A DNA stretch of 64,000 nucleotides from Ignavibacteriales bacterium (GCA_003599415.1 QZKB01000148.1:62001-126000), one strand, 5' to 3'; shown: positions 24,890-33,827, numbered from the stretch's first letter. A program made the numbers and translations. Notes: generated by a model not told the origin, from the letters alone.

Positions 24890-26515
24890 TTACCATAAAC
24901 TCCATAGACCGAAAATAACGATAAGAATAAAAACTGAAATTATAATGTTTGTTCTGTATCCGCCTAAAGCACCGGAGTGATTAAAATTATAACTGAATTC
25001 TCTAATGCTCTCCGGGAATAAATAAGTAATTTTTGTGACTTTCTGTTCTTCCTCGGTTTTTGTTAGTTTGCTTAATGCTAAAATCAGAACTGATGACAGA
25101 ACAAAAAGTATTATTGCAAAGTGCAAAAAGTTAATTTCTTTTATTGAGATTAAAATCGGGTTGGTTATCCACTCCATATTTACAAGCATTTCAAGTATAA
25201 ATCTTGATACACCAATTACTTCACCTATGATTAAAGTCCAGAAAGCAGCTTTGGCTGTTATTCTCTTGTTTAGCAGACCAAATAGAAAGACTGCTGTAAT
25301 TGGCGGGCTAATAAATCCCTGAAGACTCTGCAGGTATATATATACCTGTGATGTAATAAGCTTTACAAGAGGGACGCATAAAATGGCAACCACAACAATA
25401 ATTGTTGTAGATAATCTTCCAACAAGAACCAATTCTCTTTCTGATGCACCGGGATGTTTTGGTTTATAAATATCGTTAGTATATAAAGCGGCAGTACTGT
25501 TAAAAACGCTTGCAAGTGAAGACATTATTGCCGCCAATAATCCTGCAACAACAAACCCTTTTATTCCAACCGGAAGCAGGTTACTTGCAAGCAGCATCGG
25601 GTAAGCATCATCACCACTGATCTCAGGATATAACGACACCGCAATTAAACCTGGTAAAACTAAAATAAATATCGGGAGAATTTTTAATGAAGCTGCAAGG
25701 AGGGAGCCGCGGCGTGCATCGTTAATACTTTTTGCGTTAAGCATTCTCTGCACAATGTATTGATCGGTACACCAATACCAGAATGCTATTATCGGTGCTC
25801 CAAAAATAATTCCTGTCCATGGGTAATCAGGGTCTGATGCTGCTTTGAACATATTAAAGAAATGATCCGGCAGCTTTTCTTTTAATCCTGCTATTCCTCC
25901 AACTTCATTTAAACCGAATATTGTAAGTATGATTCCGCCTGCAATCATTAATATTGCCTGAACAGTATGTGTTCTAATAACAGCGGAGGCGCCGCCGATT
26001 ACTGAATATAAACCGGTAATCAGAATTAAAATGATAGCTGAAGTGTATATGTTGAATCCAAAAATCTTGTAGAATAATATTCCGCCGGCAAATAATGTAA
26101 CGGATATTTTAGTAAACAGGTAAATAACAATTGATGTGTAAGTAAAGAATTTTCTGCTTCTTGCATCAAATCTTTTCTCTAAAAATTCAGGCATTGTTAT
26201 AACACCCGATTTAAAATAAATAGGTGCAAGGAACCAACCAAGAAGAATTAAAATAAAGATTGCCATTAATTCTATTTGGCCGGCAGCTAATCCTCTTGAT
26301 GCACCTTCACCGGCAAGACCAATAAAATGTTCACTGGAAATATTTGTGGCAAAAATTGAAAAACCAACCGCAATCCAGCCCGCATTTCTGCCTGCTAAAA
26401 AGAAATCAGTTGAATTCCTGTCCCTCTTACGGGAATAGTTAAATCCGATGCTTAATATTACTATTAAGTAAACGAAGAGTATAAGACTGTCTAAAAGAGT
26501 AAATCCGTTGAACAC
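24890..26515 (-). CDS. Sodium:solute symporter (SSS family), probable sugar
   Basis: The protein is 541 aa with about 13-14 hydrophobic helices. It has SSS-family features: an N-terminal 'DFFLAGR..GW..VG.S..AT..S' block (about 37-60), 'GGA.AV..T...Q' near 175-190 and the conserved 'YWCTDQYIVQRML' segment (about 247-260), which is characteristic of the SglT/sodium-glucose branch. It should bring a monosaccharide into the cytoplasm with Na+. The start is a GTG at 26515 without a clear SD. Upstream lie a candidate sigma-54 promoter (26547-26563) and a double palindromic operator (26634-26673), so expression is probably under the NtrC-type regulator encoded nearby. Downstream is a glycan-binding protein. 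Confidence 0.9.
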   Translation of the reverse strand: MFNGFTLLDSLILFVYLIVILSIGFNYSRKRDRNSTDFFLAGRNAGWIAVGFSIFATNISSEHFIGLAGEGASRGLAAGQIELMAIFILILLGWFLAPIYFKSGVITMPEFLEKRFDARSRKFFTYTSIVIYLFTKISVTLFAGGILFYKIFGFNIYTSAIILILITGLYSVIGGASAVIRTHTVQAILMIAGGIILTIFGLNEVGGIAGLKEKLPDHFFNMFKAASDPDYPWTGIIFGAPIIAFWYWCTDQYIVQRMLNAKSINDARRGSLLAASLKILPIFILVLPGLIAVSLYPEISGDDAYPMLLASNLLPVGIKGFVVAGLLAAIMSSLASVFNSTAALYTNDIYKPKHPGASERELVLVGRLSTTIIVVVAILCVPLVKLITSQVYIYLQSLQGFISPPITAVFLFGLLNKRITAKAAFWTLIIGEVIGVSRFILEMLVNMEWITNPILISIKEINFLHFAIILFVLSSVLILALSKLTKTEEEQKVTKITYLFPESIREFSYNFNHSGALGGYRTNIIISVFILIVIFGLWSLW

Positions 26516-26546
26516 GCTATTTGGTTATTTTTTTGCGCAATCTAAA

Positions 26547-26563
26547 CTACACAAAAAGTGCCA
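26547..26563 (-). promoter_or_regulatory. Candidate sigma-54 promoter of the SSS gene
   Basis: The minus strand reads TGGCACTTTTTGTGTAG: a perfect -24 box TGGCAC, but a -12 box GTGTA matching the consensus TTGCA at only three of five bases. It lies 71 bp from the double palindrome upstream, the spacing expected between a sigma-54 activator site and its promoter. Confidence 0.45.
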
Positions 26564-26633
26564 GCAGAATTACCAACTTAATTCTTTATTAGTTCACTGT
26601 TTTCAAGGGATAGTTTATTGGAAATGAATTTTA

Positions 26634-26673
26634 CTTATTAAATTGATAAGTAAGTGCTTATTATTTTAATAAG
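26634..26673 (-). promoter_or_regulatory. Double palindromic operator (site A)
   Basis: Two 17-bp palindromes, CTTATTAAATTGATAAG (26634-26650) and CTTATTATTTTAATAAG (26657-26673), are separated by 6 bp, so their centres are 23 bp apart, near two DNA turns. The same pair occurs at 29280 and 33888. This is the probable enhancer site of the sigma-54 activator encoded at 29417-30877. Confidence 0.65.
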
Positions 26674-26732
26674 TGAAAAAATAGTGATAATACTATTCTG
26701 TTTAATTGCATAAAGGAAGGATATAAATGTAG

Positions 26733-26778
26733 AACCTTCAGGGTTTCTTGTTGAAATGCGTTGTGTACCCTGAAGGTT
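26733..26778 (-). terminator. Hairpin after the GH2 gene
   Basis: A perfect 12-bp stem (AACCTTCAGGGT / ACCCTGAAGGTT) with a 22-base loop lies 6 bp past the GH2 stop. The following minus-strand sequence is only moderately T-rich, so termination is likely but not certain. Confidence 0.55.
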
Positions 26779-26784
26779 TAAGAA

Positions 26785-29157
26785 TTACTTTATTAAAATC
26801 ATTTTTTTAGTCTGATTAAATTCCCCTGCTTCCATCTTATAGAAATAAATTCCCGATGACAGATGTTTAGCATTTCCGCCAGAGGTGGACCCACCTTCGG
26901 CGGAAAACTCAACTTCGTAATTACCTGCCGGTTTTTCTTCATTTACAAGTGTTGCAACTTCATTCCCAAGAATGTCATAAATCTTTAACGTTACATTTTG
27001 TAGAGACGGGGTATACCCCGTCTCAACGTGTGGAACTGCATATTTTATGGTTGTAACCGGGTTAAAAGGATTAGGATAGTTCTGTTCTAATTTAAATTCA
27101 GTTGGAATAACTTTGCTTTTGTCATTTTCTTCAACATCCGTAATTACACCGCCCATGTTAAAATATGGTGTATAAGATTCAATTAATTTTCTGCCAACGG
27201 GTTTTATTTTGTTCCTGTCCATACTGTAAAGGCCCATGCTTTGATAACCTTTCGGATGTCCATGTGAATACCAGTCAAATATACACCACCAGGTAACACC
27301 CATTAAGAACCCGCTTGGGTTATAATTGCCCCCACTGTTTATAGGAGCATAAATCTGGAAAGCCTTAAATGTTTCAGAAAAAACCGTAACTTGTTTGTTA
27401 GTATCAGAGTTTGTTTCGGTTGACCAGTAACCAAACTCTGTATCCAATACCGGTTTACCGGGTTGATTCACTTTAGCTCTTATTAAAAAATTATTTGTAC
27501 CGGCATAGTAAGTGCTACCATGAAAAACGCCGAAATACATTGTCCATCCTGCAACATCGCAGGCTTTCTGAGAATCATCTTCAGGACCAGGTCTGTCTGC
27601 AGCAGCAGATTGTGTTATCAATCGCCCATCCTTGATTTTTCCGTTTAATTCATTCCACATCTTCTCAATAAAAATTTTTCTGTTCGGAACATCAAGACAC
27701 TCGTTACACAGGCTCCACATAATTATGGAAGGTCTGTTCATATCTCTGTAAACCATTTCCTTAAACATCTGTTCGTGTATATGCCTGTCGTTATTTTGTA
27801 TTTGCCATGCAGTTTCTTCATCAAACCACCACACAGGAATTTCTTCAACAATTGCTATCCCCAACCTGTCTGCTAAAAGATAAGTATAAGGATGATTTGG
27901 ATAATGGGCCGTTCTAAGCATGTTTGCTTTTGTAGCTTTTACAAGTTCAAGATCAGAAAGTATTACTTCTTTAGGAATACTTCTTCCGTAAACAGGATGA
28001 TCTTCATGTCTTGCCACTCCGGTAAAGAAAACAACTTTATTGTTAAGGAGAACTTTATCCCCAGAGCGTTTTATTATGCGAATTCCGAATTGTGTGTAAA
28101 ATTCATCGGTTGTGTTTCCATCAACTGAAAGAGTAACTTTCATTATATAAAGATTTGGATCCTGCGGGGACCATAATTCCGGATTCTCAACTTTTATATT
28201 TGTCCGCCATACATTGAATGAATCACTTTCTACTGAAATACTTGTTTGTGTTGGGCCTGTGGTTTGTGCGGCATTACCAATTAAATCGTAACCTTTTTCT
28301 GCATCAAGATTGAGCGAATCAATATTGGCTTTGAAAATATTAATTGTTACATCAACATTTTTACTTGTGCTGTTTTTATTCAGAACTGTTATTGTTGTTT
28401 CAAGATTACCGGTTTCATCTTTTGTAATTACATCTGCTCTAACAACGGAAACAGGTTCGGCAATTTCAAGATAAACATCATGAATAATTCCCGCATAATT
28501 AAACCAGTCAACTTCATAGTAGGGAACAATATCTTTCCGTTTTCCCCATTCGGGATTATCAACTCTAACCGCTAAAATATTTTGTCCGTCTGATTTTAAT
28601 ATGCCGGAAACATCAAAAGCAAAAGGAGTATAACCACCTTCATGATAGCCTAAATACTGGTCGTTCAGCCACACATCAGCAACATAGTTAACAGAATAGA
28701 AAATCAGTTTGATGAATTTATCGTTAACGGAACTGCCAATATTAAATTTATATCTGTACCAAATACCATCCTCATAATATTCTGGTACTTTTGGAAAGGC
28801 ATACATTGTATTTTCAACACCGGGAATATTTTTATCTTCCCAGCCGCTGTCATTAAAATCAGACTTGTACCTGTTCTGCGCTTCCGCCAGCAATCCGTTC
28901 ATTATATTTGAATCTCTTTTGGATAATGAAAGACTGTCGTTAGCATTAAACCTTTGCTTTTTCCATGTTCCCCTTAAAGAAATTGTAGTTCTGTTTTGTT
29001 TTTCAAAAGATGGAACAGGCATGCCATTCTGAAAAGGGATATAAATTCCATTACCTGAATTTAAACCAAATGTTGCTTCCAAATCAGCAACCTGGGAGCG
29101 GATGTTACCTAAAGCGATTAAAATAAAAACAACAATAAGTAAACCTCTTATTCTCAT
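26785..29157 (-). CDS. Secreted GH2 glycosidase with T9SS sorting domain
   Basis: The protein is 790 aa. A signal peptide (1-21) is followed by the GH2 sugar-binding domain (about 57-235, 'GIWYRYKFNI', 'VNYVADVWLNDQYLGYHEGGYTPF'), an Ig-like domain (about 240-360) and a TIM barrel (about 362-690) with acid/base E486 ('WSLCNECLD') and nucleophile E574 ('LDTEFGYW'). The T9SS type A sorting domain fills the last ~95 residues. GH2 covers beta-galactosidase, beta-mannosidase and beta-glucuronidase; the sequence alone does not decide which. The sorting domain is interrupted by two in-frame palindromic DNA insertions ('ETGYTPSLQ' and 'GGSTSGGNA'). SD AGAGGG supports the ATG. A candidate sigma-54 promoter and a double palindromic operator lie upstream. 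Confidence 0.88.
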   Translation of the reverse strand: MRIRGLLIVVFILIALGNIRSQVADLEATFGLNSGNGIYIPFQNGMPVPSFEKQNRTTISLRGTWKKQRFNANDSLSLSKRDSNIMNGLLAEAQNRYKSDFNDSGWEDKNIPGVENTMYAFPKVPEYYEDGIWYRYKFNIGSSVNDKFIKLIFYSVNYVADVWLNDQYLGYHEGGYTPFAFDVSGILKSDGQNILAVRVDNPEWGKRKDIVPYYEVDWFNYAGIIHDVYLEIAEPVSVVRADVITKDETGNLETTITVLNKNSTSKNVDVTINIFKANIDSLNLDAEKGYDLIGNAAQTTGPTQTSISVESDSFNVWRTNIKVENPELWSPQDPNLYIMKVTLSVDGNTTDEFYTQFGIRIIKRSGDKVLLNNKVVFFTGVARHEDHPVYGRSIPKEVILSDLELVKATKANMLRTAHYPNHPYTYLLADRLGIAIVEEIPVWWFDEETAWQIQNNDRHIHEQMFKEMVYRDMNRPSIIMWSLCNECLDVPNRKIFIEKMWNELNGKIKDGRLITQSAAADRPGPEDDSQKACDVAGWTMYFGVFHGSTYYAGTNNFLIRAKVNQPGKPVLDTEFGYWSTETNSDTNKQVTVFSETFKAFQIYAPINSGGNYNPSGFLMGVTWWCIFDWYSHGHPKGYQSMGLYSMDRNKIKPVGRKLIESYTPYFNMGGVITDVEENDKSKVIPTEFKLEQNYPNPFNPVTTIKYAVPHVETGYTPSLQNVTLKIYDILGNEVATLVNEEKPAGNYEVEFSAEGGSTSGGNAKHLSSGIYFYKMEAGEFNQTKKMILIK
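26873..26906. repeat. In-frame palindromic insertion in the GH2 sorting domain (element 1)
   Basis: An imperfect palindrome whose arms are TTTCCGCC and GGCGGAAA at the ends and AGGTGG / CCACCT at the centre, with 2-base mismatched bulges. Within the gene it encodes roughly 'AEGGSTSGGNA', in a place where the sorting domain of neighbouring proteins goes straight from the 'F.A' strand to 'L.SGIYFY'. Confidence 0.65.
27003..27024. repeat. In-frame palindromic insertion in the GH2 sorting domain (element 2)
   Basis: A perfect 22-bp palindrome (GAGACGGGG, TATA, CCCCGTCTC). It encodes the core of 'ETGYTPSLQ', which interrupts the usual link between the first sorting-domain strand ('TTIKYAVP') and 'VTLKIYDILG'. 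It is distinctly richer in GC than the gene around it. Confidence 0.7.
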
Positions 29158-29195
29158 AAACCCTCTAAGTTTATTAATGGCAAATAGAAATTAAC

Positions 29196-29211
29196 GACAA
29201 TAATAATACCA
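29196..29211 (-). promoter_or_regulatory. Candidate sigma-54 promoter of the GH2 gene
   Basis: The minus strand reads TGGTATTATTATTGTC: TGG and TTG at sigma-54 spacing, with a weak overall match. It lies 69 bp downstream of operator site B and 39 bp before the GH2 start. Confidence 0.3.
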
Positions 29212-29279
29212 GAAGAGATACTCTAAAAATCAAGTTTTCCAATCCGGTTAAGTTTTAAAAGGTATAAAGTGAAGGCTCA

Positions 29280-29319
29280 ATTATTAAACTGATAAGCAAA
29301 TACTTATTAAAATAATAAG
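29280..29319 (-). promoter_or_regulatory. Double palindromic operator (site B)
   Basis: ATTATTAAACTGATAAG (29280-29296) and CTTATTAAAATAATAAG (29303-29319) are separated by 6 bp, the same layout as site A. It lies in the gap between the sigma-54 activator gene and the GH2 gene. Confidence 0.65.
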
Positions 29320-29416
29320 TAAGCAATATCATCGCTCCACTTGAAGTAAAAACATTTCCGGTTTAAGGAAAATTCCAAAGAAGAGTAAAAATAAAGTGGA
29401 ATAGATTCCCTATTGT

Positions 29417-30877
29417 TTATTTTAAGCCAAGTTCTTTCGCCATGCGATAATAGTTTGGGGGTGCAAGACCAAGTTTTTTAGCAGCTTCAGTATCGGAGGA
29501 TGAATTCTTCCTTACAAACAAGAAGTACTTTTCGCGTATCATCTTTTCCATTTGCTTTAACGGAAGTATTTCTCCGTTATCAGTAAATCTTATTCCGGGA
29601 AAGTTATAATCATCAATTGGGTCTGAGTTCGTTAGACCAAGCGTTCTGCTTACAATTTGCGCTGTAATAATTTTTTCATCGTTGAATAAAAATCTCTGAA
29701 CAACATTTATAAGTTCTCTTATATTTCCGGGCCAGTTATAGCTTAACAATATTTCCATTGCTCCAACATCTATCTGCGGCTTTTCACGCCCCATGTCAAT
29801 GCTCAGTTCATTAAGATAAAAGTTTACAAGTATTGGTATATCGGATTGTCTTTGTTTTAATGAAGGGACGGTTATTGGAACAACATTTAACCGGTAGTAA
29901 AGGTCTTCCCGGAATCTTTTAGCTTTCACTTCTTCTTCGATGTTCCTGTTTGTAGCCGCTATGATTCTTACATCTACCTTAATTTTTTCAGTCCGGCCGA
30001 TTTTTTCTATCTCACCATCCTGAATAACGCGTAACAGTTTTACCTGTGCAGATAAGGGTAGCTCAGTAATTTCATCTAAGAAAATTGTGCCGTTGTTTGC
30101 AATTTCAAATAGTCCCGGCTTTCTTTTATCTGCTCCGGTAAATGCTCCTTTCTCGTAACCGAATAATTCGCTTTCAACCAATTCATTCGGCAGGCTTCCG
30201 CAGTTTATCGGGATAAAGTTTTCAAATTTCCTGTTACTGTTATAATGAATATTATATGCAACCAGTTCTTTGCCTGTGCCCGACTCACCGTTAATAAGGA
30301 TAACAACATTTGACTGGGAATATTTCTTAATATCTTCTCTTAACCTTACAATAACCTGGGATTCACCAACTATTTTGCGTTGCTGCAAGACATCATGAAT
30401 GTTTTTTAATAGCTTTTGGTTGGATTTGTTTCTTTCGCGTTCAAGTTTTCCTTTTTCGTAAGCGTTAAAAATGCTAATTATAAAATCTGTTGGCTGGTAA
30501 ATAAACTCTTCAATATCCCCGGGATATTTTGTGCAATACCAAAAGGCGCCGGCTTTAAGAAGTTTATTTGCAAAATTAAAATCAGTGATATTTATAGTCA
30601 TTTTTGTAATAACTATTATTTGAATTGAAGGTCTTATTTCTTTAATCCTTTGGATAAGTTCTTCACCCATAAGACCACCGGCAATCTGAAAATCCATAAT
30701 CACTATGTCAAACAGATTATCATCATTATTCAGCAGCTCAATTGCATCTTTTCCATTGGATACAATTCTTGAAATTCCTATTATTTCGTTAAATGGAGCA
30801 AGCGTATTCCGGACACGTCTTACATCAAATTCTTCATCTTCTATTAATAAAATTTTAATAATTCCGGACTGATACAT
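29417..30877 (-). CDS. NtrC-family sigma-54-dependent response regulator
   Basis: The protein is 486 aa. The receiver domain (about 6-128) has E13-D14 and phosphoacceptor D62 ('IVIMDFQIAGG'). The AAA+ sigma-54 interaction domain (about 165-400) has Walker A G197-E-S-G-T-G-K, the sigma-54-contacting loop GAFTGA (244-249) and Walker B 'TIFLDEI' (264-270). A Fis-type HTH follows (about 440-486, 'DTEAAKKLGLAPPNYYRMAKELGLK'). Such proteins bind DNA 70-150 bp upstream and use ATP to open sigma-54 promoters. It is last in an operon after a solute-binding protein and a sensor kinase (14-bp gap). The three double-palindrome sites nearby are its likely targets, including its own operon. Confidence 0.94.
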   Translation of the reverse strand: MYQSGIIKILLIEDEEFDVRRVRNTLAPFNEIIGISRIVSNGKDAIELLNNDDNLFDIVIMDFQIAGGLMGEELIQRIKEIRPSIQIIVITKMTINITDFNFANKLLKAGAFWYCTKYPGDIEEFIYQPTDFIISIFNAYEKGKLERERNKSNQKLLKNIHDVLQQRKIVGESQVIVRLREDIKKYSQSNVVILINGESGTGKELVAYNIHYNSNRKFENFIPINCGSLPNELVESELFGYEKGAFTGADKRKPGLFEIANNGTIFLDEITELPLSAQVKLLRVIQDGEIEKIGRTEKIKVDVRIIAATNRNIEEEVKAKRFREDLYYRLNVVPITVPSLKQRQSDIPILVNFYLNELSIDMGREKPQIDVGAMEILLSYNWPGNIRELINVVQRFLFNDEKIITAQIVSRTLGLTNSDPIDDYNFPGIRFTDNGEILPLKQMEKMIREKYFLFVRKNSSSDTEAAKKLGLAPPNYYRMAKELGLK

Positions 30878-30891
30878 CAGCTTTAATCCTA

Positions 30892-32367
30892 CTAGTTCTT
30901 AATTTTGATTGTAAATGTACAACCTTTTTCCTCCATATTCCTAACACTTAATTCCCACCCGCAGCGTTTACTTATTTCGTATGCAATGTAGCAGCCGTAG
31001 CCTGTATTCTGATTTTCAGACTTTTTACTTGTTATATGTTCATAAAACAATTTTGGTAAGCCATCACTATCTTTTTCAAGCAGCGCCGGTAAAATACCTT
31101 TCCCGTTATCATTTATTTCTATTGTAGATATTTTTTCTTCGGGGAAAAACCTGGTCCGGATTAATATAGTAAGAAAGTTTTCACCGCCGTGTTCAATGCT
31201 GTTTTGAATAAGCGGCTCCATTATTTCCCATATTACAAATTCGTTTACCGGAACAATCGGTATTGATTCATCAAGGTCTAATTTTATTTCAAAAGCGTTG
31301 GACTTGCGTGATATTCTTAAGAATATATGGTCAACAATAAACTTAATTACTTCATTCAGGTTTGTTTTGAATAATGGATTCCGTATTGTCTGTATCGGCG
31401 GGTCAAACCATTTCATATCATATATAACCCTTGAAATAAAATTGGAGTACTTTGTTACCCGTTCTTTAATTTCCTTTGTGTTTTCCGGTGTAAGAGTTCG
31501 TAAATCTTCTTTTATAAATCCCATCACCTTTTCAGCCTTGTGATGAGTATGATAAATCCGTTTTGTAAAAATTAATTCTTTTTCGTAATTGAACTGCTTC
31601 TTAAGGTTTGTCTCATGTTCTTCGAATAACTGCCTCTGTGCTTCATCCCGCTCCTTTACAGTGTAAGATGAAATGAAATACATTGCGAGAAGTCCGAATA
31701 AAATAAGCGAAAGATATATTACCGAAGTTTCGTCAAAACTTGAACTGATCTGGTTAGTGATAAAAGAAAAATCGGGAGTGTTCTTCATATAAATAGCACC
31801 GCGGAATTCACCGCGCAGCACAAACGGAACGAAAGTATGGAAAGTTGCTTTCTCGGTTACGCTTGCAATATGCTCTTTGGAAATTAATTCTTCTCTTAAT
31901 TTTTTATAGATTGTCATAGCGTTTTTGTGCTGCGATTCTGTCTGAGGTGGGTTGTAGTTGCTGTCAAACAGAAACGAGTAAAGTACTTTGCCGTCATCAA
32001 TAGAATATATTTCTTTTCCCCTCTGTACGATAACGCAGATTTCTTCTATGTTATGCTGAAGTACCTGCTGGCTGAATATTATGTCGAATGACTGAATGAT
32101 CCTGTTCGCTTCAGCTTCATCTATCTCTTCCTTAGGATTTATTGTTTCAACAAGAAGTTCCAGCGATGTTGTTGTTAAGTTTGCAAGACGTTCGGCGGAA
32201 TCTCTCTGGTACCATTCCTGCGTTTTGCCAAGGAATCCGTTTATTGAAGATTTGTTTATAAATGACAGAACAAGTTGAAACGAGAACAGTACTATAAACA
32301 AGAGCGTCAGATGCTTGAATTCGAAATGATATTCTCTGAATTTTTCAAGGAATCTTTTTTTTAACAT
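30892..32367 (-). CDS. Membrane sensor histidine kinase paired with the sigma-54 regulator
   Basis: The protein is 491 aa. Transmembrane helices at about 20-37 and 216-235 enclose a periplasmic sensor of about 175 residues with no family I can name. A cytoplasmic linker (about 238-270) leads to an atypical phosphoacceptor region with H273/H275/H276 ('RIYHTHHKAEKVMGF') and a C-terminal HATPase_c domain (about 375-491) with N box 'IQNSIEHGG', G1 'DNGKG' and G2 'GYGCYIAYEI'. The gene sits between a solute-binding protein gene (11 bp upstream) and the NtrC-type regulator gene (14 bp downstream), so the three probably form one signalling chain. The exact phosphorylated histidine is uncertain because the H box does not match the usual form. 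Confidence 0.88.
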   Translation of the reverse strand: MLKKRFLEKFREYHFEFKHLTLLFIVLFSFQLVLSFINKSSINGFLGKTQEWYQRDSAERLANLTTTSLELLVETINPKEEIDEAEANRIIQSFDIIFSQQVLQHNIEEICVIVQRGKEIYSIDDGKVLYSFLFDSNYNPPQTESQHKNAMTIYKKLREELISKEHIASVTEKATFHTFVPFVLRGEFRGAIYMKNTPDFSFITNQISSSFDETSVIYLSLILFGLLAMYFISSYTVKERDEAQRQLFEEHETNLKKQFNYEKELIFTKRIYHTHHKAEKVMGFIKEDLRTLTPENTKEIKERVTKYSNFISRVIYDMKWFDPPIQTIRNPLFKTNLNEVIKFIVDHIFLRISRKSNAFEIKLDLDESIPIVPVNEFVIWEIMEPLIQNSIEHGGENFLTILIRTRFFPEEKISTIEINDNGKGILPALLEKDSDGLPKLFYEHITSKKSENQNTGYGCYIAYEISKRCGWELSVRNMEEKGCTFTIKIKN

Positions 32368-32378
32368 ATGGATATCAA

Positions 32379-33683
32379 TTATTTAATGGTAATTCGTTCA
32401 GCTTCTATTTTGCTGTTTGCTTTTATTAAGGCTTCTTTAACGGGCATTTTTTGTCTGAGTGCGAGATTAAGATAATATGAAAGTATATCAGAGATGGTTG
32501 TGTAGTTTTCAAGGAAAGGTCTGTGATAACCAAGCGTGAACATTTGTTTGAAATATTTCAATTCAGTATGCTTGCCTGTAAAAACAGAATCATCATAAAG
32601 CAGGTTATTAATAGGAAGGAAATTTCCTTCTTCATACAGAATTTTCTGTACATCCTTCTGCATAATGAAATTTAGGAAAGTAATTGCCTCCGGTACCTTT
32701 GTTGAATATTTTGAAATCATCAGGTTCCAGCCGCCAAACACAGACACCTTTTTTCCATCTTTAAAATGAGGCGGAGGTACCTTTCCGATTAAGTTTTTAT
32801 CAATCAGTCTGTTCTTGTCTGGAATCTTATCAAAACTTGACCAATCACGTAAAAAGATACCGTTCTTCTCTACATAATAATTGTTTGCAGAACTTTCTCT
32901 GAAGCGGACTACATCTTTTGGTGCCATACCATATTCGTTCACCATTGCAACAAGCAGTTTCAAACACTTTTCAGCTTCAGGAGAATCAATATAAAGTTTA
33001 TCTTTCTCCGCTATAGGCTTACCAAGACTTGCCATCATTTCCGCAAACAGGCAGATAAAGCCTTCGTAATCATCTCCCGGAAAAGTGTAGAAAGGATTCT
33101 GGGAATTCCCGGATTCTTTATGCAGTTTAATAAAGTCTTCCCAGGTAATAGATTCGTTTAACTTCTTTTGAATAATATTGTGATTGGGAAGAGTGGCTAA
33201 TATATCGCTGCGATAGTATAACATAGAAATATCTATATATAACGGGATAGCGACAAGAGAACCATTATAAATGCAGGATTGTAAGGCGTAACTTAATAAA
33301 TTTCTTCTGTTAACAGAATCTATAAACTTATCTAATGGAACACTCCACTTAGCAAAACGCGGTACCCAAATCTGGTCAACGGCAAAAATATCAATGCGGT
33401 CGCTGTTACTCCGCAAATATCTGGCAATCAATTCCTTCCTTTCATTAGTGCTGAACTTGTCAAACGGAGTGTTAATTGCTTCAACTTCAATTTGCCCGGC
33501 GTATTTTTTATTGAACAGGTCAATTATTTTCTGGTGAGCGCTCGAAATATTATCGACAAAATAAAGTTTTTTTACCGATGAGTTTTGCCTGTTGCTTAGC
33601 GGAGAGGAAACATATCCGATAAGTATAAATGCCGTAATGATAACTGTACTTATTATTACATAAAATATTTTTTCAAATTTCAT
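32379..33683 (-). CDS. Extracellular sugar-binding protein (ABC family 1 type), probably a sensor component
   Basis: The protein is 434 aa. An N-terminal hydrophobic helix (about 7-25) has no lipobox, so it is either an uncleaved anchor or a signal peptide. The rest looks like a family 1 solute-binding protein: 'HQKIIDLFNKKY', 'DIFAVDQIWVPRFAKW', 'LVAIPLYIDISMLYYRSDIL', 'VFGGWNLMISKYSTKVPEAITFLNFI'. Such proteins bind oligosaccharides for ABC importers, but no permease or ATPase gene is present in the window. Instead the gene leads an operon with a histidine kinase and a sigma-54 activator (11- and 14-bp gaps). The likely role is to present sugar to the kinase. A candidate sigma-54 promoter and a shared double palindrome lie upstream. 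Confidence 0.82.
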   Translation of the reverse strand: MKFEKIFYVIISTVIITAFILIGYVSSPLSNRQNSSVKKLYFVDNISSAHQKIIDLFNKKYAGQIEVEAINTPFDKFSTNERKELIARYLRSNSDRIDIFAVDQIWVPRFAKWSVPLDKFIDSVNRRNLLSYALQSCIYNGSLVAIPLYIDISMLYYRSDILATLPNHNIIQKKLNESITWEDFIKLHKESGNSQNPFYTFPGDDYEGFICLFAEMMASLGKPIAEKDKLYIDSPEAEKCLKLLVAMVNEYGMAPKDVVRFRESSANNYYVEKNGIFLRDWSSFDKIPDKNRLIDKNLIGKVPPPHFKDGKKVSVFGGWNLMISKYSTKVPEAITFLNFIMQKDVQKILYEEGNFLPINNLLYDDSVFTGKHTELKYFKQMFTLGYHRPFLENYTTISDILSYYLNLALRQKMPVKEALIKANSKIEAERITIK

Positions 33684-33811
33684 ATGAACAATTTTTTAAT
33701 TGCAATTTAAAATTACCGGGCTGAATTATTCATATCAGATGCAAATTCTTTTTTTCCCGATGCCGATAATATAGAAAAATTTTCTAATTGTCAGTTTAAA
33801 AAATTGAGACA

Positions 33812-33827
33812 GGCATTAAGATCTCCA
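33812..33827 (-). promoter_or_regulatory. Candidate sigma-54 promoter of the sensory operon
   Basis: The minus strand reads TGGAGATCTTAATGCC: GG and GC exactly 10 bases apart with TGG and ATGC boxes. It lies 61 bp from operator site C. The -24 box beyond TGG is a poor match. Confidence 0.35.

Noticed and set aside
32379-33683. Part of an ABC sugar importer
   Set aside because: No permease or ATPase genes are present in the window; kinase and regulator genes follow with tiny gaps, so a sensing role fits better.
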